64,000 nucleotides of DNA from Candidatus Competibacter phosphatis. Lineage in GTDB: Bacteria; Pseudomonadota; Gammaproteobacteria; Competibacterales; Competibacteraceae. The notes beneath the pieces are model-generated. The model searched no databases. It saw only the letters and a program-made list of their open reading frames with translations, and was not told the origin of the DNA. The first letter of the stretch is position 1, and each line of letters starts with the position of its first letter. A program made the translations under genes and the position numbers. The stretch is from assembly GCF_012939995.1 (NCBI RefSeq), contig NZ_SPMZ01000036.1:40734-104733 (forward strand), given 5' to 3'. Below are positions 26,163 through 35,298 of this stretch, piece after piece.

Positions 26163-29159
26163 TCACTGCTCTACCCTGACCCGAGTCATCTGGTCGTTTT
26201 GCCATTCGCCCACGATTTTGCGATCGCTCTCGTAAAGCGTTCCCTGACCGTTCTTGCGGCCGTTGCGCCATTCGCCTTCGTAGCGGTTGCCGTTGCTGTA
26301 GTAGTACGTGCCCTGCCCGTTGGGTTGGTCGTTGGCGAAGTCGCCGACGTACTTGTCGCCACTCGTGTAGTAATAGGTGCCCTGGCCATTCTTGCGGCCG
26401 CTGCGCCACTCGCCTTCGTAGCGGTTGCCACTGCGGTAGTAATACGTGCCTTGGCCGTTGATCGAACCGTTGCGCCATTCCCCGACATATTTTTCGCCCC
26501 GGTCGGCGTAGACGTAGGTGCCTTGACCATGCATCTTGGCGCTGCGGAACTGGCCGGTGTACTCGCTGCCATTCGGATAACGGTAGGCGCCTTGACCGCT
26601 CTCGCAGTTGCCGCTCAGGCAACCGGAGGATGCCGGAGTTACCGACGCCGTCCGGGTGTCCTGAGTGCTGGAGCGCGGCGGTTCCGGTTCCGGTTTTGGC
26701 TCCGGTGGCTGAGCGGCGACGGCCACCTCCAGCTTTTGGGGCAGGATGGCCGTCAAGGTGCTTTCATCGCCGGCGGCGAGTTCGACCCGACCGTTCCAGT
26801 CGGTATGGCCTTCCTGTCGGACCCGCACCCGATAGACGCCGGGCGGCAAGTCTAGAGCCAGTGGCGTCGTGCCGACTTTGCGGTTGTTGATCCAGACCTC
26901 GGCGTCATCCACGTCGGCGCGCACGAACAGTTGGGCCGGCGCGGTTTGCGGTTTGAGGGTTTTTCTGCTGGCGTCGTCGAGCATGCCTTGCGGAGAGACC
27001 GTCATATGCAGACTGACGTTGTCGTCGGTTTCGGTTTTGGCCAATCGGGTGTGGCTGTCTCCGGCGATGACCTGAGTTTTGGATTCGGCCGCCGTTGGAG
27101 CGGGTTTGGAGGGTTGTGGCACCGAAACCAGATTGATCGGCGGTGGCGAGAGCGGTTCCGGCTGGGTTGGCTTGGGTTCCGGCTGTCGGGGTGGCGGCGG
27201 ACTGACCGGTTCGGCGGGGGCTTGCGCGCGGGCCAGTTGTTCGCGCAGGCCGGGCAGACGGGCATAGTTCGGGTTGAGCGACTCCAACCGTTCGAGCAAG
27301 CTCTTGGCTCGACCGAGGTCCTTGCCCTGGATGGCGGAGGTAACCAGATCGAGATAACGATCGGCGATGCTGTCGAGTCCGGCCAGCGCCCTGGCGTTGC
27401 CGCGATCCAGCTTGAGCACTTCGGTATAGCAGTCGGCGGCGTTGCCGCCACGACCCACCGTCAGCCGCTTGGCCCGCAGGTGCGCGTCGCATTCCCCGAG
27501 CAGGGCGGTCACCCGAGTGGCGGTGTCTTCGACCGGTGCCGGTGCCGGCGGTGCCGGCGGCGGAGTCTTGGCCGCGCGCAACTGGTCGCGGACTTCGGCG
27601 CGCAACGCCAGCAGGCGCCGGTGGTCGGGAACTTGCCGCAAACCTTGTTCGATTTGCAGCAGGCTGCTTTCGTAAGCCCGGTTGCGTTGGTCGTCCAGCG
27701 CTTGCGCCAGAAATTCCTCGGCCTTCCGTTGGTGCTGCTCGGCTTCGGCTTGTCGACGGGCGGCTTCCTCCTGATTTTGGAGTTCGGTCTTGCGCGCCAG
27801 CACTTCCTGCTTGAGCGCCAGCAGGCCGTTATGTTCGGGCATGGCCCGCAAGCCTTGTTCGATGTGGGCCAGGCTGATATCCAATGCCCCTTCCTGTCGG
27901 GCGCGTTGCGCCTGTTCGAAGAACTGCTCCGCCTGCAATTCCGCCTGCTGTCGTCGTTCTTCCCCGGCGCGAACGTCGGCCAGTTGCCGGTCGATTTCCT
28001 CGCGTAAACCCAGCAGATCGGGATGGTCGGGCGCCAGTTGCAAGCCTTGCTTGGTACTGGCCATGGCGTCTTCCAGGGCACCGGCCTGTTGTTGCCGGCG
28101 AGCCTCGGACAGTAGTTGCTCGGCTTGTTCGCGCCGCTGTACGCCGCTGTCGACGGTGGGCGTCTCCGACGGCGAAGCCGGCCCGGCCGACGGCGGCGCG
28201 GGCGGCACGGGTCGATGCAGGTACAGGTAACCACCGCCGGCGACCGCGCCGGCCAGCGCTGCGGCGGCGGCCAGGGTGCCGGCTTTCCGACCGAACCGGC
28301 GCTTGGCGCGCGTGGGGGAGCTGACGGTGGGTTGGTTGAGGCTGGTGATGTTCAGCAGATCGTCGATGTGGCCCGCTTCCAGGGCGTCCAGCGCGGCGAT
28401 GAACTCCTGACCGCTTTGAAAGCGCCGCTCGGGGTCCTTGTCCAGCAGTTTGTTCAGCAGCGGTTGATAGGCGCTCAATCGCGGCGGCAGTTCCGGGGTC
28501 GGCGCCGTCACATGCATCATGGCCAGCGCGAAGCTGTCCTCGGCGGCATAGGGCACGTTGCCGGTGAGCATCTCGTAGAACAGCACGCCGAAGCTGTACA
28601 GATCGGCGCGGGCATCCACCCCCTGGCCGCGAATCTGTTCCGGGCTCATGTAGCGCGGCGTGCCGATCGACAGGCCGGTGCGGGTCATGATGGTGCTGCT
28701 GCCGAGCGTCTTGGCGATACCGAAATCGGTTAGCACCGAGGTGCCGTTTTCGCGGAACAGGATGTTCTGCGGCTTGATATCTCGGTGGATGATGCCGCGG
28801 CTATGAGCGTAGTGCAGGGCGCCGACGATGGCGCGGGCGATGATCAGGGTTTCCGACGGCGACAACCCCTCGCGGATGCGTTGCTGCAAGGTGCCGCCCC
28901 CGAGGTATTCCATGGACAGATAATAGGTACCCTCGTGCGAGGCGATGTCGTAGACAGTGACGATGTGCGGATCGCTGAGCTGGGCGATGATGCGGCCCTC
29001 CCGCAGGAAGCGCGCGGCGAACTCCTCATCCGTGGTCAGCACGGGTTTGATGACTTTCAAGGCAACGTGGCGATGCAGTGACTCCTGCATGGCAAGGTAG
29101 ACGATCGCCATGCCGCCCTGGCCGAGTTCGCGCTCGATTTGATAGCCTGGAATATACAT
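26163..29159 (-). CDS. Ser/Thr protein kinase with TPR-like, PEGA and MORN repeats
   Basis: 998 residues. Residues 1-265 are a Hanks-type kinase: GQGGMAIVYLA (Gly loop), VALKVIKP (Lys), HRDIKPQNILF (catalytic loop), DFGIAK and GTPRYMSPEQ. One membrane helix follows (about 293-314, TLAAAAALAGAVAGGGYLYL). Outside is a long alpha-helical region with repeated EQGLRxxPDHxxLLALR units, a proline-rich linker, then a PEGA domain (VDDAEVWINNRKVGTTPLAL) and, at the C-terminus (about 855-990), six or seven MORN repeats of the form NGQGTYYYxSGNRYEGEWRxGRK. PEGA and MORN suggest binding to surface or membrane components. The gene is divergent from aroC and ends in the terminator noted above. The kinase target is unknown. 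Confidence 0.93.
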   Translation of the reverse strand: MYIPGYQIERELGQGGMAIVYLAMQESLHRHVALKVIKPVLTTDEEFAARFLREGRIIAQLSDPHIVTVYDIASHEGTYYLSMEYLGGGTLQQRIREGLSPSETLIIARAIVGALHYAHSRGIIHRDIKPQNILFRENGTSVLTDFGIAKTLGSSTIMTRTGLSIGTPRYMSPEQIRGQGVDARADLYSFGVLFYEMLTGNVPYAAEDSFALAMMHVTAPTPELPPRLSAYQPLLNKLLDKDPERRFQSGQEFIAALDALEAGHIDDLLNITSLNQPTVSSPTRAKRRFGRKAGTLAAAAALAGAVAGGGYLYLHRPVPPAPPSAGPASPSETPTVDSGVQRREQAEQLLSEARRQQQAGALEDAMASTKQGLQLAPDHPDLLGLREEIDRQLADVRAGEERRQQAELQAEQFFEQAQRARQEGALDISLAHIEQGLRAMPEHNGLLALKQEVLARKTELQNQEEAARRQAEAEQHQRKAEEFLAQALDDQRNRAYESSLLQIEQGLRQVPDHRRLLALRAEVRDQLRAAKTPPPAPPAPAPVEDTATRVTALLGECDAHLRAKRLTVGRGGNAADCYTEVLKLDRGNARALAGLDSIADRYLDLVTSAIQGKDLGRAKSLLERLESLNPNYARLPGLREQLARAQAPAEPVSPPPPRQPEPKPTQPEPLSPPPINLVSVPQPSKPAPTAAESKTQVIAGDSHTRLAKTETDDNVSLHMTVSPQGMLDDASRKTLKPQTAPAQLFVRADVDDAEVWINNRKVGTTPLALDLPPGVYRVRVRQEGHTDWNGRVELAAGDESTLTAILPQKLEVAVAAQPPEPKPEPEPPRSSTQDTRTASVTPASSGCLSGNCESGQGAYRYPNGSEYTGQFRSAKMHGQGTYVYADRGEKYVGEWRNGSINGQGTYYYRSGNRYEGEWRSGRKNGQGTYYYTSGDKYVGDFANDQPNGQGTYYYSNGNRYEGEWRNGRKNGQGTLYESDRKIVGEWQNDQMTRVRVEQ

Positions 29160-29444
29160 GTTTGATCCTGTTTTATTGCCGGCGCCGCGGTCCGGCGGCG
29201 GGTTTCGTGTTTTCCGCGCCGGCCGTCGCGGTCAGAGGAGTTGGTGCGTCGTGGCGATGCGCGAGCGACGCGGACAAGGCCGCGGGTCGACGCGGTATGA
29301 TATGCCTTTCAATTGTAGGTAATCGCCCGGTTCTCGGCCAAAATTAACCGTTGGCGACACCCGTGTCGAAAGACCTTTAAGCAAATTCCGCGCCGTTAAT
29401 CCAAGATGGGGAAACGGCGTGTCGTACCCAAGGATTGTTTCCGC

Positions 29445-30563
29445 ATGTCTGGCAACACGTTTGGCAAGTTGTTCACTGTCACTACCTTCGGTGAAAGCCA
29501 CGGTCCAGCGCTGGGCGCGGTCGTGGATGGGTGCCCGCCCGGTCTGGAACTGGCCGAGGCCGATTTGCAACACGATCTGGACCGGCGCCGGCCCGGTCGG
29601 AGCCGGCATACCACCCAGCGCCGCGAACCGGATCAGGTGCGTATCCTGTCCGGCGTGTTCGAGGGGCGGACCACCGGCACGCCGATCGGCCTGCTGATCG
29701 AGAATGTGGACCAGCGTTCGAAGGATTACGGTGAGATCATGGATCGTTTCCGGCCGGGCCACGCCGATTACACCTATCACCAGAAATATGGCGTCCGGGA
29801 TTATCGTGGCGGCGGCCGTTCCTCGGCGCGGGAAACCGCGCTGCGGGTGGCGGCGGGCGCGGTCGCCCGCAAATATCTGCGCGAGCGTTACAAGGTGAAC
29901 ATTCGCGGTTATCTGGCTCAGCTTGGCCCGATCCGTCCGGCCAGGCTGGTCTGGGAAGAAGTGGACAACAACCCGTTTTTCTGCCCGGACCCTGACCGAG
30001 TGCCCGAACTGGAGCGGTTCATGGATGCGCTGCGCAAGTCCGGTGATTCCATTGGCGCTCGGGTGACGGTGGTGGCCAGCGGGGTGCCGGCGGGTTGGGG
30101 CGAGCCGGTGTTCGATCGTCTGGACGCCGATATCGCGCACGCGCTGATGAGCATCAACGCGGTCAAGGGGGTGGAGATCGGCGCCGGTTTCGCCAGCGTG
30201 GAGCAGCGCGGCACCGAGCATCGCGACGAACTGACTCCCGAGGGGTTTCTCAGCAACCATGCCGGCGGCGTGTTGGGCGGAATTTCCAGCGGGCAGGAGG
30301 TCGTTGCCAGCATCGCCTTGAAACCGACCTCCAGCCTCCGCCTGCCGGGGCGTACCATCGATGTTCGCGGCGAACCGGTGGAAGTGGTGACCCAGGGCCG
30401 TCACGATCCCTGCGTCGGCATTCGCGCCACGCCCATCGCCGAGGCGATGCTGGCGCTGGTGCTGATGGATCACGCCTTGCGCCACCGGGGCCAGAACCTG
30501 GATGTGCGCACCGATACGCCGATGATCGCCGCCGCCGTCCCGCGCCGCGATCCCGCCGACTGA
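29445..30563 (+). CDS. aroC: chorismate synthase
   Basis: 372 residues from ATG 29445 ([20 protein letters not shown]), with AAGGA 10 bases upstream. It converts 5-enolpyruvylshikimate-3-phosphate to chorismate with reduced FMN. Family signatures are present: [18 protein letters not shown] near the start, the FMN-binding segment [20 protein letters not shown], and near the C-terminus a region with [18 protein letters not shown] and [12 protein letters not shown]. Length is normal. The MFS gene starts 19 bases after the stop, so they may be co-transcribed. No overlap with other aro genes here. Confidence 0.97.
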   Translation: MSGNTFGKLFTVTTFGESHGPALGAVVDGCPPGLELAEADLQHDLDRRRPGRSRHTTQRREPDQVRILSGVFEGRTTGTPIGLLIENVDQRSKDYGEIMDRFRPGHADYTYHQKYGVRDYRGGGRSSARETALRVAAGAVARKYLRERYKVNIRGYLAQLGPIRPARLVWEEVDNNPFFCPDPDRVPELERFMDALRKSGDSIGARVTVVASGVPAGWGEPVFDRLDADIAHALMSINAVKGVEIGAGFASVEQRGTEHRDELTPEGFLSNHAGGVLGGISSGQEVVASIALKPTSSLRLPGRTIDVRGEPVEVVTQGRHDPCVGIRATPIAEAMLALVLMDHALRHRGQNLDVRTDTPMIAAAVPRRDPAD

Positions 30564-30582
30564 ACGGGCGCGCTGGAATTCC

Positions 30583-31726
30583 GTGCTCTCGTTGCGTCTC
30601 TACCTGCGCCTATCCGGTTTCTATCTGTTTTATTTCGCCATCCTGGGCGTGTTGCTGCCGTATTGGGGGGTTGTATCTGCTGGCGCTGGGTTTCGATCCG
30701 GCCCGGATCGGCGAGCTGATGGCGATCCCGCAAGCCACCAAGATGGTGGCGCCCAATCTGTGGGGATGGCTGGCCGATCGCAGCGGTCGGCGAATGTGGG
30801 TGGTGCGCGGGGCCTGCCTGGCGGCGTTGCTGACGTTTGCCGGGGTCTATCCAGTGGGCGATTCCTATATCGGGTTGGCGCTGGTGATGCTGTCGTTCAG
30901 CTTTTTCTGGAACGCGGCGTTGCCTCAGTTCGAGGCGGTCACCCTCAATCATCTGGGTGAGCAGATCCATCGTTACAGCCAGATTCGGCTCTGGGGGTCG
31001 ATGGGATTCATCGGCGCGGCGATCGGCGCGGGTTTGCTGGTGGAGGATTGGGGAATCGGCATGGTGCCGGCGTTATTGTGGGGGTTGTTTGCTGTGTTAT
31101 GGCTGAACAGCCTGCTGGTGCCGGAACAGGCCGCGCCGCCGATGGTTCATGAATCCCCGCCGTTGGGGAGCGTGTTGCGCCGGCCAGCGGTGATCGCTTT
31201 TTTCATCGCCTGTTTTCTCAACCAGGCCGCCCACGGATCGTACTACGGGTTTTTTTCGTTGTATCTGGAGACAATCGGCTATTCGCGCGAGTCGATCGGC
31301 TTGCTGTGGGGTTTGGGCGTGGCGGCGGAGGTCGGACTGTTTCTGGCGATGCACCGGTTGCTGCCGCGTTTCGGGCCACGCCGCTTGCTGTTGACGGCGT
31401 TGGCGCTGGCGGCGCTACGCTGGGTGCTGATCGGCCATTTTGCCCGCGAGTTGCCGGTGTTGCTGTTCGCGCAGACCTTGCACGCTTTCAGTTTCGGAGT
31501 GTTTCATGCGGTGGCCATCCATCTGATCCATCAATTCTTCCCCGGCTCGTTGCAGGGACGCGGGCAGGCGTTGTACAGCAGTCTGACCTTCGGGGCCGGC
31601 AACGCGTTGGGCAGCCTCGCCGCCGGTTATTTGTGGCAGGGGGTGGGGCCAGTGGCCATGTACGATCTGGCGATGGTGTTGGGTGTGCTGAGCTGGTGGG
31701 TGGCGTGGCGGGGATTGCGACCGTGA
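30583..31726 (+). pseudogene. MFS transporter, frame broken at a G6 run
   Basis: Two frames together encode about 380 residues of a major-facilitator permease with twelve predicted helices. The start is GTG 30583 (MLSLRLYLRLSGFYLFYFAI); the frame leaves at the G6 run 30665-30670. With five G bases it reads YWGLYLLALGFDPARIGELM, the expected first loop and second helix. ATKMVAPNLWGWLADRSGRR is the MFS A-type motif between helices 2 and 3. The family resembles the phenylpropionate-type HcaT/nucleoside-H+ symporter group; the substrate is unknown. It follows aroC by 19 bases. A one-base sequencing insertion is the likely cause of the break. Confidence 0.85.
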
Positions 31727-31731
31727 GCGAT

Positions 31732-32289
31732 TCAAATCTTCCCCGCTTGCTGAGCGATGAAGGCGGTCTTGGCCGATAGTTCCAGCGAGCAGGTCCATTT
31801 ATAGGCCAGGTTGAGACTGTCGGCGCTGGCATAAACACCATGGCCACGCACCACGGCGATGGGGTATTCCGCCAGGATTTCAGCGACCAGCCGCGGCGCG
31901 CTGGCCACGTATTGGTCGTAGGGAATGGTCAGCACCGGCACCCGGTTGAAGTACAACTGCCCTTCGAAATCGGCCGGCAGGAATTCTTCGTTATCCATGG
32001 TCATTGCCACGGAGTAGGGGCCATGGCTGTGCAGCACGGCGCGCGTTTCGGAGTTGGACTGATAGACCGCCAGATGCAGGCGGGCGTCCATCGAGGCGCC
32101 TTGGCCGATCACGCCGTCCAGGCGGCATTCGACCAGGTCGCCGCTGCTGAGGGTATCGGCGCAGCAGCCGGTGGGGGTGATCCAGAACGTCTCTCCGTTT
32201 CGCACCGAGGCGTTGCCGCTGTGGGAGTCGTTGAGGCCGTACTGGCGCAGCCAGTGGTAGTGTCGAACGAGATCGTCTTTGAGGTTCAT
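31732..32289 (-). CDS. class II aldolase/adducin-family protein
   Basis: 185 residues. The start MNLKDDLVRHYHWLRQYGLN is followed by SGNASVRNGETFWITPTGCC, the phosphate-binding loop. The zinc ligands lie in VLHSHGPYSVAM and VVRGHGVYASAD, as in L-fuculose- and L-rhamnulose-phosphate aldolases. Such enzymes cleave or dehydrate sugar phosphates; MtnB-like and other specificities exist. The gene is convergent with the MFS gene (6 bases apart) and lies 20 bases downstream of the phosphodiesterase gene on the same strand, so they may share an operon. The substrate is not determined. Confidence 0.85.
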   Translation of the reverse strand: MNLKDDLVRHYHWLRQYGLNDSHSGNASVRNGETFWITPTGCCADTLSSGDLVECRLDGVIGQGASMDARLHLAVYQSNSETRAVLHSHGPYSVAMTMDNEEFLPADFEGQLYFNRVPVLTIPYDQYVASAPRLVAEILAEYPIAVVRGHGVYASADSLNLAYKWTCSLELSAKTAFIAQQAGKI

Positions 32290-32309
32290 GGCGGCGGATT
32301 ATACATGAA

Positions 32310-33110
32310 TCATGTTGGGGCACGCCGGGCCGAGGCGGGCATCCGCGCCGGTTCGACCCGTTCCACACCGGTTTCCAAGCGGCCGTCCGGGTGGAGTTCG
32401 AACCAGCGGTAACCGGGCGGCAGTTCGTCGACTTGCGGTTCGGCGGTGCCGGGCTTGAACTGCACGCAGGTCGCGGGAGTGGCCAGCAGGTGAATATCGC
32501 CGCGCCGGGCGCTGAATTCGGCGTGGATGTGTCCCCACACCACCGCCCGAACCTGGGGATACCGGTCCAGCACCGCGAACAGCGCTTCGCCGTTGCCGAC
32601 CGTCATGGTGTCGAGCCAGGGAGTGTCAGTTGGAATCGGGTTATGGTGCAGGCAGACCATGGCATGCAGTTCGGGATGCATGGCCAGCGCGGTGTCCAGC
32701 AGCCCCAGTTCGCTGGGGGCCAGATGACCGCTAGGCGTGCCGGGGAAGCTGGAATCCAGGAGCACGAACTGCCAGTTGCCGACGATGACATGTCGTTGCC
32801 ACCGGACCAGGCCATCACGCAGGCGCTGCCCCAGGGCTGCGGGGAAATCGTGGTTGCCCGGCAGGCAATGGACCGGGGCGCCCAGCGGTTCCAATGCTTG
32901 GCGCACCCGTTCGTAGGCGTCCGGTTCGTCGCCGACCAAATCGCCGGTCACGAGGATGAAATCCACCACGGGGTGCCGCTCCCGGATGCGCGCCAGCACC
33001 GCGCTCAGCCCAGCGTCCACGTCCACGCCCCAGACCCGGCTGCCGGGCTGGGTTTTCAGGTGCAGGTCGGTGACTTGCAGGACTCGCAACGGAGTAGCGG
33101 CAATGGGCAT
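32310..33110 (-). CDS. cpdA: CpdA/Icc-like metallophosphoesterase
   Basis: 266 residues with the full calcineurin-like metal site: VTDLHLK (D-x-H), VTGDLVGDEPDAY (GDx), LPGNHDFP (GNHD), MVCLHHNPIPTD (H) and VVWGHIHAEF (GHxH). The order and spacing match 3',5'-cyclic-AMP phosphodiesterases of the CpdA type. The start ATG 33110 gives a family-typical beginning, TPLRVLQVTDLHL. It would degrade cAMP, balancing the CHASE2 cyclase 9-11 kb away, though other phosphodiesters are possible. It lies 34 bases after argA on the same strand. Confidence 0.82.
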   Translation of the reverse strand: MPIAATPLRVLQVTDLHLKTQPGSRVWGVDVDAGLSAVLARIRERHPVVDFILVTGDLVGDEPDAYERVRQALEPLGAPVHCLPGNHDFPAALGQRLRDGLVRWQRHVIVGNWQFVLLDSSFPGTPSGHLAPSELGLLDTALAMHPELHAMVCLHHNPIPTDTPWLDTMTVGNGEALFAVLDRYPQVRAVVWGHIHAEFSARRGDIHLLATPATCVQFKPGTAEPQVDELPPGYRWFELHPDGRLETGVERVEPARMPASARRAPT

Positions 33111-33144
33111 GGAGGCGTCCTCGGGAATGACAACGCCGAGCAGT

Positions 33145-34455
33145 TTACAAGGTTTTGATGAAGACTTTGGAACGACGCTGCCAGTTGTACAGGGTTTGTT
33201 TTTGCACCGGCAGGTTGGTCACCTCGGCGGGTTCGAATCCTCGCTCGCGAAACCAGTGCGCGGCGCGAGTGGTCAGCACGAACAGCCGTTGCAGGCGCTG
33301 CTCGCGGGCGCGGTGTTCGATATGGCGCAGCAAGGTGTCGGCGCGGCCGCTGTTGCGGTAGCTCGGATGTACGGCGACGCAGGCCAGTTCGCCCACGCCC
33401 TCCTCGGGGAGCGGGTAGAGCGCGGCGCAGCCGATGATGGCGCCATCGCGTTCCAGCAGAACGAAGCGTTCGATCTCCATTTCCAGCCGCTCGCGCGAGC
33501 GCCGCACCAGAGTGCCGTCTTCCTCCAGCGGTCGGATCAGCTCCAGGATGCCGCCCACATCGTCGATGGCGGCGGGCCGCAGCCCTTCGTAAATATCGCT
33601 GGCGATCAGGGTGCCCACCCCGTCGCGGGTGAACAGCTCCAGCAGCAGCGCGCCGTCGACCTGGCGGCTGAGCAGGTGAATCCGGCGCACCCCGGCCTGT
33701 CCGGCGCGCAATGCCTGGCGCAGGTGGCGGTTGGAGTCTTCGGACAGGGTGGGATGCTCGACCAGCAGCCGGTTGGCGTCGCCGAGGCTGAGCTGGCGGA
33801 TCGCTTGACCAGCGGGGTCGCGGAGTTCCGGTCCTTCGCCCAGTACCAACAGTTTGTCGGCGCGCAAGGCCATGGCGGCGGCGGTGGCCACCTCCTCGGC
33901 GCGCAGGTTGAAAATTTCCCCGGTCGGCGAATAACCCAGCGGCGACAGTAGCACGATGGCGTCCTGCTCCAGCCACAGGCGAATGGCGCGGTCGTCGATG
34001 CGCCGCACCTCGCCGGTGAAGCCGTAATCCACCCCGTCGCGCACCCCCAGCGGCCGGGCGGTGATCAGGTTGCCCGACACCACCCGCAGCCGGGCGCCGT
34101 GCATCGGCGAGTTGGCCAGCCCCATCGACAACCGTGCCTCGATGCGGATGCGCAGTCGACCGACCGCTTGTTTGACGAGAGTCAGGTCTTCGGTCTCGGT
34201 TACCCGCAGGCCATCGACGTAGCGCGGCGCGCGACCGGCTTCGCGTAGGCGGGCCTCGATCTGGGTACGGGCGCCATGCACCAGCACCAGGCGCACGCCC
34301 AGGCTGTGCAGCAGGGCGAGATCATGAATCAGGCTGGAAAAAGAGTCGGCCTCGACTGCTTCACCGCCGAACAGCACCACGAAGGTCCGGCCGCGATGGG
34401 CGTTGATGTAGGGGCCAGCCTGTCGGAACCATTGCACGAACGGGTCCGAGTCCAT
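33145..34455 (-). CDS. argA: N-acetylglutamate synthase
   Basis: 436 residues, first step of arginine biosynthesis (acetyl-CoA plus glutamate). An amino-acid-kinase-like domain (residues 1-280) begins FRQAGPYINAHRGRTFVVLF and includes LVLVHGARTQIEARL. A GNAT acetyltransferase domain follows, with CVAVHPSYRNSGRADTLLRH as the acetyl-CoA pyrophosphate loop. Length and layout match the gammaproteobacterial ArgA. It lies between nifZ and cpdA on the same strand but its start is 81 bases from nifZ, so it need not be in the nif operon. Confidence 0.95.
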   Translation of the reverse strand: MDSDPFVQWFRQAGPYINAHRGRTFVVLFGGEAVEADSFSSLIHDLALLHSLGVRLVLVHGARTQIEARLREAGRAPRYVDGLRVTETEDLTLVKQAVGRLRIRIEARLSMGLANSPMHGARLRVVSGNLITARPLGVRDGVDYGFTGEVRRIDDRAIRLWLEQDAIVLLSPLGYSPTGEIFNLRAEEVATAAAMALRADKLLVLGEGPELRDPAGQAIRQLSLGDANRLLVEHPTLSEDSNRHLRQALRAGQAGVRRIHLLSRQVDGALLLELFTRDGVGTLIASDIYEGLRPAAIDDVGGILELIRPLEEDGTLVRRSRERLEMEIERFVLLERDGAIIGCAALYPLPEEGVGELACVAVHPSYRNSGRADTLLRHIEHRAREQRLQRLFVLTTRAAHWFRERGFEPAEVTNLPVQKQTLYNWQRRSKVFIKTL

Positions 34456-34536
34456 CGGTCATCTCCACGAGTCTCGAAAAGGCTGGCGATTATGACAGAG
34501 CGGCGCCAAGACCTCATCATCCTCGTGGGCGGCGCT

Positions 34537-34989
34537 TCAATCCGGCGTGGCGGCATCCAGCGCGCTTTCCGGCACGCACAGCAGACGCTGACCGAACAGA
34601 ACGTGGTAGTCCGCCGTCGTGTCCGGTTCGCGAAGCACCGCCAGCACCGCGCCGGACATTCCCGGGTTGACCGCCACCGCGCCGTCGATCGACAGCGCCA
34701 ATTTGGCGGTGACCTGGTCGCCGCGTTCGAAGCGGTTGGGAACCCAGGGGGCGTCCGCCGGGATCAGTTCGGTTTCCCGGCAGCCGACGATGCGGTTGCC
34801 GGCTTCCAGGAAATGAACGCTGTAGATGATCTGATCCTGCAGGAACACGCCGATGTGGCGGACGAACCCCACGCTGCCGCGCCGCACCAACAGCGTGCCG
34901 GTGGCGTAACCCGGATAGGTACCGTCGTTGCGGAGGTTGCGGATGACGCGGACCTCGTCGTCGCAGGCAAAGCGCGGTTGCAGGATCAC
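34537..34989 (-). CDS. nifZ: nitrogen fixation protein NifZ
   Basis: 150 residues from GTG 34989, whose GTGA overlaps the end of nifW. The core DEVRVIRNLRNDGTYPGYAT then GTLLVRRGSVGFVRHIGVFL and QDQIIYSVHFLEAGNRIVGC is the NifZ signature. NifZ helps mature the nitrogenase P-cluster on the MoFe protein, in partnership with NifW. The unusual GTG start depends on correcting nifW's frame but is supported by where similarity begins. It is the last nif gene of the nifV-nifW-nifZ unit, controlled by the promoter upstream of nifV. Confidence 0.93.
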   Translation of the reverse strand: MILQPRFACDDEVRVIRNLRNDGTYPGYATGTLLVRRGSVGFVRHIGVFLQDQIIYSVHFLEAGNRIVGCRETELIPADAPWVPNRFERGDQVTAKLALSIDGAVAVNPGMSGAVLAVLREPDTTADYHVLFGQRLLCVPESALDAATPD

Positions 34990-35298
34990 GGCCGGCGACC
35001 GATGTCCGACAACGGAATCCGCGTCTCGCGTGCCGCGGCCTGCCGATGGAACACTTGGAAAACCTTTTCGGTCAGGGGATCGGAGTCCACGAAATCCTGA
35101 TAGGCCCGTTGCAGGCATTGGGTGTAACCCGCTCGGTCACGGGCCCTCCCCTTTCTGCAGATAATCGTGGAAGCGTTGCAGGATATGCAGACGGCTCACT
35201 TCCACCACGTTGGGGTCGAAGTCGATCCCGAAGTAGAGCAGAAAATCCTCGGCCGAGCTCATCTCGGCCAGATCCTGTTGCAGGGTAGTCTCGGTCAT
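34986..35298 (-). pseudogene. nifW: NifW, frame broken by one base at a G4 run
   Basis: The reading frame starting at ATG 35298 (MTETTLQQDLAEMSSAEDFL) shows the NifW pattern MSSAEDFLLYFGIDFDPNVV and SRLHILQRFHDYL, then stops early at KGEGP. Removing one base from the G run (plus 35148-35151) continues it as AGYTQCLQRAYQDFVDSDPL and TEKVFQVFHRQ to a stop at 34986, giving 103 residues, normal for NifW. NifW acts with NifZ on maturation and protection of the MoFe protein. The ribosome site is GAGGTG before the start. The annotated ATG overlaps the corrected nifV stop by ATGA. Confidence 0.88.
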
